From positions 1-60,496 of the forward strand of contig NZ_JAFCKQ010000049.1 of the NCBI RefSeq assembly GCF_018130215.1: a stretch of 60,496 nt of DNA. Direction: 5' to 3'. The notes beneath the pieces were generated by a model. It did no database searches. It had not been told where the DNA came from and was given only the letters and a program-made list of their open reading frames with translations. Position numbers and translations under genes: made by a program. Every line of letters begins with the position of its first letter. Position 1 is the first letter of the stretch. Of this stretch, positions 13,570 to 22,358 are shown piece after piece. This DNA comes from Bradyrhizobium jicamae (GTDB lineage Bacteria; Pseudomonadota; Alphaproteobacteria; Rhizobiales; Xanthobacteraceae).

Positions 13570-14550
13570 TCATTCCACCTGGGCCACTATGTTCCTCGGC
13601 ATGCCGCTCCAAAATCCTTCGACATTGTCGACGAGCTGATCCGCGAGTGATTGGACAGCTTCACGACTAGCCCATGCCACGTGAGGAGTAAGGATGAAAT
13701 TCGGTAGCCCGACGAGCCGCATCAGCGGATGGTCGGCAGACGGCGGCTCAACGGTGGCCACGTCGAAACCTGCTCCTGCAATCTGACCCGAGCGGAGCGC
13801 CTGGCCCAGGGCAACCTCGTCGACAAGGCCACCCCGCGCCGTGTTGATAAGAAGAGGCTTGCGCTCCATCAGTGCAAATTCCGGGGCTGCAATCATGTTG
13901 CGCGTCTGCGGCATCAAGGGCGAATGCAAGGTGATGATATCGCTCTGCCGCAGGACATCCTCGAATGGCGTGTAGAGGGGACCCATGCCGGAGACACCTT
14001 TGTAAGACGAGAACAGCGTCCGCATTCCGAAAGCTCGCCCGATATCGGCAACCGCGCGGCCGAGCGCGCCGTCGCCGATGATTCCGAGCGTGGCTCCGGA
14101 GAGATCATTGATCGGGTGATCAAAATAGCAGAACTGCCCAGATTCGGCCCAACGACCCATACGTACTGAGTCACGGTAGGCGGTCAGGCTTCGCCGCAGC
14201 GCGAGAATGAGCGCAAACGTATGCTCGGGCACTGTGTTGACTGCGTAGCCACGGATATTGGAGACGGCGACGCCACGATCGGCGCAAGCCTTGATATCGA
14301 CGACGTCGGAGCCGGTTGCCGCAATTGCGATCAGGCGCAGCGTCGGCGCTGATGCCAGTTCGGCACTGCGCAGAGGCACCTTATTGGTAATGACGATATC
14401 GGTACCAATAATCCTTTCAATCACCTGATCGGGCCGGGTGCTGCCGAACTCAACCAATTCATGCGGAAATGCGAATGGGCGAAGGCGGATATCGGCCGGC
14501 ATGGTGTCACGGTCGAGAAAGACGATGCGGGCGGGCTCAGCGGCCTTCAT
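13570..14550 (-). CDS. D-2-hydroxyacid dehydrogenase (hydroxypyruvate/glycerate type)
   Basis: A 326-residue NAD(P)-dependent reductase of 2-keto acids. It has the hinge segment TVPEHTFALILALRR, the Rossmann motif GATLGIIGDGALGRAV, and the catalytic Arg in INTARGGLVDE. The Glu follows in GAGFDVATVEPP, and the His lies in LTPHVAWAS. Start at 14550 (MKAAEPARIVFLDRD). It lies 43 bp after the full-length transketolase and is the last gene of the TRAP/transketolase operon. The natural partner reaction could be reduction of hydroxypyruvate, the classic C2 donor of transketolases; this link is inference. Confidence 0.88.
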   Translation of the reverse strand: MKAAEPARIVFLDRDTMPADIRLRPFAFPHELVEFGSTRPDQVIERIIGTDIVITNKVPLRSAELASAPTLRLIAIAATGSDVVDIKACADRGVAVSNIRGYAVNTVPEHTFALILALRRSLTAYRDSVRMGRWAESGQFCYFDHPINDLSGATLGIIGDGALGRAVADIGRAFGMRTLFSSYKGVSGMGPLYTPFEDVLRQSDIITLHSPLMPQTRNMIAAPEFALMERKPLLINTARGGLVDEVALGQALRSGQIAGAGFDVATVEPPSADHPLMRLVGLPNFILTPHVAWASREAVQSLADQLVDNVEGFWSGMPRNIVAQVE

Positions 14551-14593
14551 GGATTGGCTCTCCCAGAGAATTCGCGAAGGGGTGGAAGCGGCG

Positions 14594-16609
14594 TTAGAGG
14601 CTTGCCAATGCCGCGGCGACGATCGCTTCGGTGGTGATATTGAAGTGCCGGTACAATGCGTCGGCCGGACCCGATGCGCCAAATCCGGGCATCCCGACGA
14701 AGGCGCCGTCGTGGCCGAGCCAGCGCTCCCAGCCGAATTTCATCGCCGCCTCGACGCCGACCCGGACGGTGCCCGCCCCCAAGACAGATGAGCGATAGCC
14801 CTTATCCTGGGCCTCGAACAACTCCCAGCAGGGCATGGATACGACTGCCGTGGGGACGCCCCTCGCTTGCAGGAGCGCTCGGGCCTCCTTTGCCAGCGCG
14901 ACTTCCGAGCCAGTGGCCAGCAGCGTGACACGACGCTCGCCATCTGCCTCGGCAAGGACATAGGCTCCCCGTCGAGACTGGTTATCCGTCGATGTATCAG
15001 ACCTGAGCTGATCCAGCTGTTGGCGAGCGCATACCAGTGAGACGGGGCCGGTCGTGTGATCAAGCATGATTTCCCAGCATTCGGCCATCTCGGCGGCATC
15101 GGCCGGACGCAGGACCAGCATGTTCGGCATCGCCCGCAGCGAGGCCAAAATCTCGACCGGTTGATGGGTCGGACCGTTCTTGCCAATACCTATCGAGTCG
15201 TGGCTGAAGATGAACTTGACCGGCAACCCCATGAGCGCGGCCATGCGCATCGCTGGTCGCTCGTAATCGGCGAACGCAAAGTAAGTTACGGCGAGCGGAA
15301 TGACACCGCCATGGGCGGCCATGCCGTTGGCTAGCGAGCCCATTGCATGCTCGCGGACCCCGCAATGAACATAACGGCCTCGAGGATTGGCTGCCGAAAA
15401 GGCTTCGAGCTGGCGCTTGTGGTTCGTCGGCGCTTCGAGATCTGCGCAGCATGTCATTATATCGGGCATGAGATCGTACAACGCACTAGCAACCTCGCCC
15501 GAGGTTTCGATCGAGTACGCTGGTTTTTTTCGGGCAATTGCTTGCGCCCTGTAGGTTGAGGTGACGTCTCGCCATCCTTCAGGAAGACGGCCCTCAACGG
15601 TACGTCCAAATAATGTGCGGGTCGCATCATCCAGCGTCGCGACGCGGCGCCGCCATGAGTCGTATTCGTCGCGCGAGCGGGTCCCGGCATCGCGCCAGGC
15701 TGCGGCGACCTCGTTTGGAACCGTGAAACGTGTTGCGGGCCAGCCCAGCCTGTCGGACATCTCCTGGCGGTCCGTATCGAACAGTTTGCCGCTGTGACCG
15801 CCACGCTGGCCTTCAAGCCGCCGAACGCCTTTGGCGATGGTGGTGCGGCAGGCGATCAACGATGGACGATCGTCCTTCCTTGCCTTCGCGAGCGCATCGC
15901 TCACCGCCTCGATATCGTGTCCGTCGACCTCCGCGACATGCCAGCCAGCAACGCGAAAGCGCTCAGCCACGTCCTCGGAGATACTCAGGGAGGTCGCGCC
16001 GTCGTCGGTAATCCTGTTGTCGTCCCAGACAAAGACGAGATGACCGAGTCGAAGATGCCCGGCCAGCGAAATGACCTCCTGACCGACGCCCTCCTGGAGA
16101 CAGCCGTCGCCGACGAACGCGTAGGTCATATGGTCGACGATTTCGGACCCGAAACGGGCCCGCAACTGTGCTTCCGCGATAGCCATGCCTAGCGCGTTGG
16201 CAATGCCTTGGCCGAGCGGCCCCGTGGTTGTTTCGATGCCGGCTGCAGGATCGTATTCGGGGTGTCCGGCACAGTGCGAGCCCAGTTCGCGGAACGACAT
16301 CACCTGAGAAAGGGAAATCTTCTCGTAACCGGTCAAATGGAGCAACGCATAGAGCAGCATCGAGCCATGGCCGTTCGAGACAACGAAGCGGTCGCGATCG
16401 GGCCAGAGCGGGTCGTTCGGATTGAATTTCAGGTGGCGGGTGAACAGCGCGGTCGCGATCTCCGCCATGCCAAGCGGAACCCCTTGATGGCCCTCGCCGG
16501 CCTTCAGGATCGCGTCAACAGCAAGAAAACGGATCGCGTCGGCCTGACGTCTAGCAATCTCTGCCGATGAAAGCGACGAGACGGAGGACACGGAGGCATT
16601 AGCTGACAT
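14594..16609 (-). CDS. Transketolase, full length, atypical substrate pocket
   Basis: A 671-residue thiamine-diphosphate enzyme moving two-carbon ketol groups. The TPP motif (VGDGCLQEG...VFVWDDN), GHGSML, TTGPLGQG, the catalytic Glu in GVREHAM and HDSIG...GPTHQP are present. Compared from memory with E. coli TktA, the phosphate-binding Arg of IATRKAS (R358) is replaced (YSIETSGEV). The Asp of GEDGPTHQP (D469) is Asn (GKNG), while His of THDSIG and Arg of SRQNL remain. That suggests a non-phosphorylated acceptor. It sits in an operon with a TRAP transporter and a split transketolase. Confidence 0.9.
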   Translation of the reverse strand: MSANASVSSVSSLSSAEIARRQADAIRFLAVDAILKAGEGHQGVPLGMAEIATALFTRHLKFNPNDPLWPDRDRFVVSNGHGSMLLYALLHLTGYEKISLSQVMSFRELGSHCAGHPEYDPAAGIETTTGPLGQGIANALGMAIAEAQLRARFGSEIVDHMTYAFVGDGCLQEGVGQEVISLAGHLRLGHLVFVWDDNRITDDGATSLSISEDVAERFRVAGWHVAEVDGHDIEAVSDALAKARKDDRPSLIACRTTIAKGVRRLEGQRGGHSGKLFDTDRQEMSDRLGWPATRFTVPNEVAAAWRDAGTRSRDEYDSWRRRVATLDDATRTLFGRTVEGRLPEGWRDVTSTYRAQAIARKKPAYSIETSGEVASALYDLMPDIMTCCADLEAPTNHKRQLEAFSAANPRGRYVHCGVREHAMGSLANGMAAHGGVIPLAVTYFAFADYERPAMRMAALMGLPVKFIFSHDSIGIGKNGPTHQPVEILASLRAMPNMLVLRPADAAEMAECWEIMLDHTTGPVSLVCARQQLDQLRSDTSTDNQSRRGAYVLAEADGERRVTLLATGSEVALAKEARALLQARGVPTAVVSMPCWELFEAQDKGYRSSVLGAGTVRVGVEAAMKFGWERWLGHDGAFVGMPGFGASGPADALYRHFNITTEAIVAAALASL

Positions 16610-16677
16610 AGGCAGGTACCATCTTCATGCGGTGCGGTTAGAGCCGCGTTGCAGCGATCAGACGCGCGTCCGGCGCG

Positions 16678-18543
16678 TCACGGGAGGAAGCCGGTGGAGA
16701 TCCAGGGAACGAAGGCCACGACGAGCAGTCCGACAACCAGCGCGGCGAGATAGCTCCATATCCGCTTCAGGCCGGCGTTCGGGTCGACCTGACCGATCGA
16801 GCATGCCGCGTAGTAACCGAGGCCGAAGGGCGGAGCGAAGAGGCCTATGCCCATGGCGAGGATAACGACCATCGCATAGTGCACTTCATGCACGCCGAGC
16901 TGCTTTGCGACAGGAAAGAGCAGCGGGCCGAACAGAACCATCGCGGGAATGCCCTCGAGCACGCTACCGAGCACGATGAACAGCACGATGGAGCCAATGA
17001 GGAAGCCATACTTGCCGCCGGGGGCCTGCGCGAGGGCGGCGGCGAGCGCATGCGAGAAGTTTGATTGTGTCAAAGCCCACGACATGCAAGTCGCTGCGCC
17101 GATGATGAACAGAATGGTCCCCGCGAGCGCTGCCGTTCCGACGAGCGCCGAATAGAGCTCGCGCCAGTTGAACGAACGGTAGACAAGGATGCCAACCATG
17201 ATCGCGTAGGCGATGCCGATCGTGGCGACCTCCGTTGCCGTGGCCACGCCTTCCATCACCGCAAGGCGGATGATGATTGGCAGCATCAGGGCCGGTGCAG
17301 CGACAACAAACGTGCGGCCGATCTCGCGGCCGGATGTTACGCCGCGTTCCACCTCGGCGCCCTCCGCCATGCGACGACGCGCGATAATGGCGAGCGCCAG
17401 CGCCAGCACGACGCCTGGCAAGAGACCGCCAGTAAACAGTGCCGCAATCGATACACCGGTCACAGAGCCGATGATAATGAGCACGATGGATGGCGGGATC
17501 GTTTCCGCCATTGCGCCGGAGGCCGCGAGCAGTGACACGAGTTCACCCTCGTGGATCCCGCGCTTCTTCATGTCTGGAAAAAGGACCGGAGCCACGGCCG
17601 CCATGTCAGCAGTCTTGGCGCCGGAAATTCCGGACACAAGCAGCATTGCGCCCAAGAGAACATAAGCGAGCCCGCCCTCAACATGGCCGACCAGCGCAGC
17701 CAGAAAGTTGACCATGGCTGTCGACATGCGGGTCATCACGATCAGGTAACCGAGCAGGATGAAGAGCGGCACGGCCAGCAGGATCAGCGAACTGACGCCT
17801 TCATCGATGCGACCCGGGAGCACCTCGAGCGGTGTCGTCGTGGTCAACAGGAGGTAGGAGACCGTTGACAGCCCGAAAGCGAAGGCGATCGGCACGCCGG
17901 CGAGCACGCTGAGCGCGAGCAGAACTGCAAAGAAAACGACGAGATTCCAGTTGCCGATGGCCCTGATCCACGGTCCCAGTGCATAGAGGACGCAAGCCAC
18001 GACTGCGATGACGATGATTGCCGATACCAGATCCCGCCAGCCGCGATCGACGCTACGGACGAGGCTCGCCAGGAGCATGAGCACAACGCCAACCGGCAAT
18101 GCGGCAGCGCGAAAGGCGTCGTTAAGACCAAGCGCCGGCGTATGGACGAAGGTCTGGTCCTCAGTGAAATTGTAAGCCGGGCCAAGGATCAACAGAAGGA
18201 ACACTGCCGGTGCTGCCGCGCCGATGGACTCAAGCAGGCCGCGTGTCCTGGCCGAGCATTTGCCAACAAGCGCTGTCATGCGCATGTGCTGCCCGCGCCG
18301 TTGCGCGATCGCGGATCCAAGCATCGCCAGCCACAGGAACATGATGGATGCCAGTTCATCCGACCAGGTCAGTGGATGGTTGAAGACAAATCGCGAGATC
18401 ACGCCTATGAGCAGGACCAGGACTTCAGCGACGACGACAATTGCTGCTAGAGGTTCTGTGACGAGCGCCAGCAGCGTGTCGAGCGGGGCGGCGATGTTGG
18501 ATACCGGCGCCGTCAGCTCTTCAGACAGCGACGCGGTCCTCAT
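16678..18543 (-). CDS. TRAP transporter permease, fused DctQ-DctM
   Basis: 621 residues. The first 180 or so form the four-helix small DctQ subunit (RFVFNHPLTWSDELASIMFL, then WLAMLGSAIAQRRGQHMRM). The rest is the large DctM subunit with about 12 helices and the hallmark VSGISGAKTADMAAVAPVLF, SGAMAETIPPSIVLIIIGS and GIGLFAPPFGLGYYA. Fused QM permeases are a known TRAP variant. The start overlaps the dctP stop by 4 bp. It imports a substrate with the sodium gradient together with the binding protein upstream. Confidence 0.92.
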   Translation of the reverse strand: MRTASLSEELTAPVSNIAAPLDTLLALVTEPLAAIVVVAEVLVLLIGVISRFVFNHPLTWSDELASIMFLWLAMLGSAIAQRRGQHMRMTALVGKCSARTRGLLESIGAAAPAVFLLLILGPAYNFTEDQTFVHTPALGLNDAFRAAALPVGVVLMLLASLVRSVDRGWRDLVSAIIVIAVVACVLYALGPWIRAIGNWNLVVFFAVLLALSVLAGVPIAFAFGLSTVSYLLLTTTTPLEVLPGRIDEGVSSLILLAVPLFILLGYLIVMTRMSTAMVNFLAALVGHVEGGLAYVLLGAMLLVSGISGAKTADMAAVAPVLFPDMKKRGIHEGELVSLLAASGAMAETIPPSIVLIIIGSVTGVSIAALFTGGLLPGVVLALALAIIARRRMAEGAEVERGVTSGREIGRTFVVAAPALMLPIIIRLAVMEGVATATEVATIGIAYAIMVGILVYRSFNWRELYSALVGTAALAGTILFIIGAATCMSWALTQSNFSHALAAALAQAPGGKYGFLIGSIVLFIVLGSVLEGIPAMVLFGPLLFPVAKQLGVHEVHYAMVVILAMGIGLFAPPFGLGYYAACSIGQVDPNAGLKRIWSYLAALVVGLLVVAFVPWISTGFLP

Positions 18544-19565
18544 GTGAGCGTACCCACAGCTTGCTCGAGCAGTGCCCAGCCCTTGTCACCGAAAGTCTTG
18601 CGCCAATCCTTGTAGAAGCTTGTCTTGCCGAGCGTGCCTCGGAACGCCGCTTTGTCGACTTCAACAAAATTGAGGCCTTTGCTCGCCAAGTCCTCGCGCA
18701 AAGACTTGGAAAGTGCCGCGATATCCTTTCGCTCGTCGTCAGCCGCCTTGTTAAGCTCGCGCGTCACGATCTCCTGAGCGTCCGCCGGAAGGCGAGAGAA
18801 GGAACGTCGATTGCCGAGGATAAGGTAGGCATCCCAGACGTGGCTGGTCAGGCTGCAGTATTTCTGCACTTCGTAAAGTTTTGCAGTCGCAATGATCGCA
18901 AGTGGGTTTTCCTGACCTTCCACGACTTTGGTTTGAAGCGCGGAATAAACCTCGTTGAAATTGATCGGCGTCGGGCCCGCGCCAAGGGCTTGGAATAAGC
19001 TCGTGAGGATAGGGGCGGCCGGCACGCGCATCTTGAAGCCCTTGAGATCGTCCGGCGTCTTGATCTCGCGGGTTGACGAGGTGAGCTGCCGGAAGCCGTT
19101 GTCCCAGGACTTGCCTATCTGGAGGATGCCCACTTTCTCGATTTCGCCTTTGACAAACTTGCCGAGGTCACCGTCCATCGCCTTCCAGACGGCATCGTAG
19201 GAGTCGAACGCGAAGCCGGTATTGACGATCCCGGCAGTTGGCACCAGCGTCGCGAGAACTGAAGCTGCGATATTGAGGTAGTCGACAGCGCCGTTGCGGA
19301 TTTGACCCAGGAGATCGGTGTCGGAGCCGAGTTGGTTGGCCGGGAACAGGTTGATCTCGACACGCCCGCCAGTTGCCTCTTTGATGCGATCGATTGCCTC
19401 GCGCGCCCGCTTGTTGACGGGATGCGACGGGTCCTGGCCCGTAGCGAATTTGAGAGTGAAATCGGCTGCGCGGGCACGTCGCGAGAGGATCGATACGAGC
19501 GGGATGGATGCGCCGGCGGCCAGCAGGGCGCGACGGCTCAGGCGCGCTTTGGATTCCTTGGTCAT
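18540..19565 (-). CDS. TRAP transporter substrate-binding protein (DctP family)
   Basis: 341 residues with a twin-arginine-like leader (LSRRALLAAGASIPLVSILS) cut near ARA. The mature part reads FATGQDPSHPVNKRAREAID and NLFPANQLGSDTDLLGQIRN. LKGFKMRVPAAPIL carries the Arg that binds the ligand carboxylate in DctP proteins. NEVYSALQTKVVEGQENPL is the canonical DctP segment. The conserved Arg argues for an organic acid, perhaps a sugar acid, as ligand. The last four bases overlap the permease gene. Confidence 0.92.
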   Translation of the reverse strand: MTKESKARLSRRALLAAGASIPLVSILSRRARAADFTLKFATGQDPSHPVNKRAREAIDRIKEATGGRVEINLFPANQLGSDTDLLGQIRNGAVDYLNIAASVLATLVPTAGIVNTGFAFDSYDAVWKAMDGDLGKFVKGEIEKVGILQIGKSWDNGFRQLTSSTREIKTPDDLKGFKMRVPAAPILTSLFQALGAGPTPINFNEVYSALQTKVVEGQENPLAIIATAKLYEVQKYCSLTSHVWDAYLILGNRRSFSRLPADAQEIVTRELNKAADDERKDIAALSKSLREDLASKGLNFVEVDKAAFRGTLGKTSFYKDWRKTFGDKGWALLEQAVGTLT

Positions 19566-19615
19566 TTCGTTCTCCCTGTATTGTTATTAGCGTAGCTCTT
19601 TGGCAGGCGGTTCCT

Positions 19616-20635
19616 TCACCGCCAACTCTTGACGGCGGTGCATATCGCCTCGGTCGAGATGCCGTAGCGATCGTGCAATGTCGGTAGCGCTCCTGCGGCC
19701 AGGAACTCGTCGGGCAGCCCGATGTGTTGGAATGCAGGATGCACGCGTGCGCGCATCAGCGCAGAAGCCACTGCTTCACCCAGCCCGCCGATCACGGTGT
19801 GGTTTTCAGCGACGACGACGAGGCGTCCGGGCTTGCGGCATGCCTCGACGATCGCTTCCGTATCGAGCGGTTTTATGGTCGGGACGTGCAGAACTGCCGC
19901 CCGGATCTTGTCGGCCTCGAGCTGCCTGGCTGCCTCCAATGCGCGCATTGTCAGCAGCCCCGAGGAAACAAACAGCACGTCAGCGCCGTCGCGCAGCAGC
20001 TTGGCTTTGCCGAGTTCGAACTTGTAGCCGTACTCGTCGAGCACGAGCGGCACTTGCCCGCGCAAGAGCCGCATGTAGACCGGACCCTGATGGCTTGCCA
20101 TCGCCGGTACCGCCTGCTCGATTTCGAGGGCGTCGCACGGGTCGATCACGGTCATGTTCGGCATGGCGCGGAAAAGTGCGAGATCTTCCGCTGCCTGATG
20201 ACTAGGCCCATAGCCTGACGTGAGCCCGGGCAGGGCGCATGCAATCTTGACGTTGCGGTCCTCTTCCGCGATCGTTTGGTGGATGAAATCGTACGCACGT
20301 CGAGCCGCGAAGACGGCATAGGTCGTGACGAATGGGGTGAAACCTTCCGCCGCGATGCCCGATGCGGCACCGAACAACAACTGCTCGGCCATCCCCATTT
20401 GATAATATCGGTCCGGAAATTCCTTCGCAAACACATGCAGGTCGGTATACTTGCCGAGATCGGCGGTCATGCCGACGATGTCATGTCGCTCGCGTGCAAG
20501 CTCGACGAGCGCATTGCCGAACGGTGCCGGCTTCGTCCGCTGTCCTTCGGCGGCGATCGAGGCAATCATCGCCGAGGTGGTGAGGCGAGGCTTTTCGGCG
20601 GATCCCGTCGTCATCGTGTTGTTGGCCGTCTTCAT
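19616..20635 (-). CDS. Transketolase C-terminal subunit (split type)
   Basis: Start at 20635 (MKTANNTMTTG), overlapping the stop of the N-terminal subunit gene by ATGA. It has the pyrimidine-binding domain (HDIVGMTADLGKYTDLHVFA, the catalytic Glu in YQMGMAEQLL and CALPGLTSGYGPSHQAAEDL). The C-terminal domain (GRLVVVAENHTVIGGLGEAV) follows. It works as a heterodimer pair with the neighbouring N-terminal subunit. Split transketolases are typical of catabolic loci for unusual sugars (apulose-phosphate, sulfo-sugars), unlike the housekeeping enzyme. Confidence 0.92.
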   Translation of the reverse strand: MKTANNTMTTGSAEKPRLTTSAMIASIAAEGQRTKPAPFGNALVELARERHDIVGMTADLGKYTDLHVFAKEFPDRYYQMGMAEQLLFGAASGIAAEGFTPFVTTYAVFAARRAYDFIHQTIAEEDRNVKIACALPGLTSGYGPSHQAAEDLALFRAMPNMTVIDPCDALEIEQAVPAMASHQGPVYMRLLRGQVPLVLDEYGYKFELGKAKLLRDGADVLFVSSGLLTMRALEAARQLEADKIRAAVLHVPTIKPLDTEAIVEACRKPGRLVVVAENHTVIGGLGEAVASALMRARVHPAFQHIGLPDEFLAAGALPTLHDRYGISTEAICTAVKSWR

Positions 20636-21480
20636 GCGCGCCTCCCGTGTTCCAGAGCTTGCAACGCCAACTGCCACTCGTGCTGGTCGACGCGCATGAA
20701 ATGATTGCGCTCCCGCCTCTCGAGGAACGGCACGCCTTTGCCCATGAGTGTGTCTGCGATGATCATGCGCGGTCGGGCACCCTCGTGGTTCTTGGCGGCA
20801 TCGAAGGCGGCCACGACGGCATCGAGATCGTTTCCGTCGATACGCTGCACAAACCAGCCGAAGGCTCGAATTTTGTCCGCGAGCGGCTCGAAGCCCATCA
20901 TCTGCTTGGAGGGACCATCGGCTTGCTGATTGTTGACGTCGACAATCGCAACGAGGTTATCGAGCCCGTAATGCGCCGCCGACATCATGGCTTCCCATTT
21001 GGAGCCCTCATCAAGCTCACCATCTGAGAACAGCGTAAACACGCGGCTGTCGGAGCCTTTGCGCTTCAGGCCAAGGCACATGCCAACGGCGATGCTCAGG
21101 CCAAGGCCCAGCGAACCTCCGGACATCTCCATCCCGGGGGTGTAGGAAGCCATTCCGGACATCGGAAGCCGGCTCTCGTCCGATCCGTAGGTCTCGAGCT
21201 CCGCTTCCGGAACAATCCCTGCCTCAATCAACGCGGCATAGAGCGCGATGGCATAATGTCCATTGGAGAGAAGGAAGCGGTCGCGCTCTTCCCAAGCCGG
21301 ATCTTCCGGCCGATAGCGCATGGCGTGAAAGTAAGCGACAGCCAGCACGTCGGCGATGTCGAGCGCCTGGGCAATGTAGCCCTGGCCTTGAACTTCACCC
21401 ATTCGAAGGGCATTGCGGCGGATGCGGTAGGCGCGGTCCGCGATTGTGGGTTCATTGGTTCGCAGTTCGGCTCGAGTCAT
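20632..21480 (-). CDS. Transketolase N-terminal subunit (split type)
   Basis: The thiamine-pyrophosphate-binding half: YRIRRNALRMGEVQGQGYIA, RFLLSNGHYAIALYAALIEA, GGSLGLGLSIAVGMCLGLKR. The TPP motif FSDGELDEGS is followed 26-28 residues later by IVDVNNQQADG. AAGGGA lies 6 nt before the ATG at 21480; an ATG at 21501 overlapping the upstream SDR stop (TGATG) is also possible. With the C-terminal subunit it forms a complete transketolase, separate from the full-length one in the same operon. Confidence 0.92.
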   Translation of the reverse strand: MTRAELRTNEPTIADRAYRIRRNALRMGEVQGQGYIAQALDIADVLAVAYFHAMRYRPEDPAWEERDRFLLSNGHYAIALYAALIEAGIVPEAELETYGSDESRLPMSGMASYTPGMEMSGGSLGLGLSIAVGMCLGLKRKGSDSRVFTLFSDGELDEGSKWEAMMSAAHYGLDNLVAIVDVNNQQADGPSKQMMGFEPLADKIRAFGWFVQRIDGNDLDAVVAAFDAAKNHEGARPRMIIADTLMGKGVPFLERRERNHFMRVDQHEWQLALQALEHGRRA

Positions 21481-21500
21481 GGCTTGTCCCTTGCCTGTCA

Positions 21501-22250
21501 TCAATGGATGTGCATGCCGCCGTTCACGTCGATCACGGCCCCGGTCGTGTAGGCCGACAGATCTGACGCCAGGAACAGGAAGATGTTCGCTACATCCTGC
21601 GGCCGGCCGAGCCGGTTGAGCGGAATGCCTGCGAGGATCTCCTTCTCCTTCTCGGGAGCGATCTTGCCGATGTTGATGTCGGTGACGATCAGGCCGGGCG
21701 TGACACAGTTAACCCGAATACCGTCGGGGCCGAGTTCGCGCGCCATTGCCTTGGCAAGGCCAAGCACGCCGGCCTTGGCGGCCGAATAGTGCGCTCCACC
21801 GAGAATGCCGCCGCCGCGTTGCGCGGAGACCGAGGACATGCAGGCGATCGAGCCTGCCTTGCGCGCCTGCATGTGCGGCATGAGCGCCTGCGAGAGATAA
21901 AGCACGCCGCGCAGATTCACGTCTTGGATGCGGTCCCAGTCTTGCGGACTGATGTCCCAGACCTTCACGGGCTGGGTGATGCCGGCATTGTTGATGAGAA
22001 TGTCGACCTGGCCGAAGGATTTGAGCACCTCAGACACTGCGCGCTCGCAGTCGGCCTTGTCCGTGACGTTGCAGGCGACGCCGAGATGCTCCTTGCCGAG
22101 CTCGGCGGCGGCCTTGGCCGCCCCGGCGCCGTCGAGATCGAGGATCGCAACGCGCGCGCCCTGGGCCGCAAACGTTTTTGCAGTTGCGAAGCCGATGCCT
22201 CGCGCACCAGCCGCGCCCGAAATAACAGCAGTTTTGCCCGCCAGCAGCAT
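21501..22250 (-). CDS. SDR-family oxidoreductase, 249 aa
   Basis: A classical short-chain dehydrogenase. The nucleotide motif SGAAGARGIGFATA is a GxxxGxG variant with an extra residue, NNAG is at the core, and the catalytic Ser...YSAAK is in SSVSAQRGGGILGGAHYSAA. The RVNCVTPGLIVTD segment and a GGMHIH end complete it. First gene of the minus-strand operon, divergent from the LysR gene. By context it probably oxidises a polyol or sugar acid before transketolase cleavage; the substrate is not deducible. Confidence 0.88.
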   Translation of the reverse strand: MLLAGKTAVISGAAGARGIGFATAKTFAAQGARVAILDLDGAGAAKAAAELGKEHLGVACNVTDKADCERAVSEVLKSFGQVDILINNAGITQPVKVWDISPQDWDRIQDVNLRGVLYLSQALMPHMQARKAGSIACMSSVSAQRGGGILGGAHYSAAKAGVLGLAKAMARELGPDGIRVNCVTPGLIVTDINIGKIAPEKEKEILAGIPLNRLGRPQDVANIFLFLASDLSAYTTGAVIDVNGGMHIH

Positions 22251-22358
22251 ATTCCCTCCGAGAAACCTTGTTTCGATTGGAGCGAACTATGGGTGAGGGA
22301 AAGCACTACGAATATACGCGAAATTTGCACTAATAGTTGAATTGTGCTCACCTATCGC
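22251..22358. promoter_or_regulatory. Divergent promoter region, SDR operon / LysR gene
   Basis: 108 bp between divergent starts, AT-rich compared with its surroundings (CACTACGAATATACGCG, GCACTAATAGTTGAATTG). This is the expected place for a LysR operator; no clear T-N11-A repeat stands out. Confidence 0.4.
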
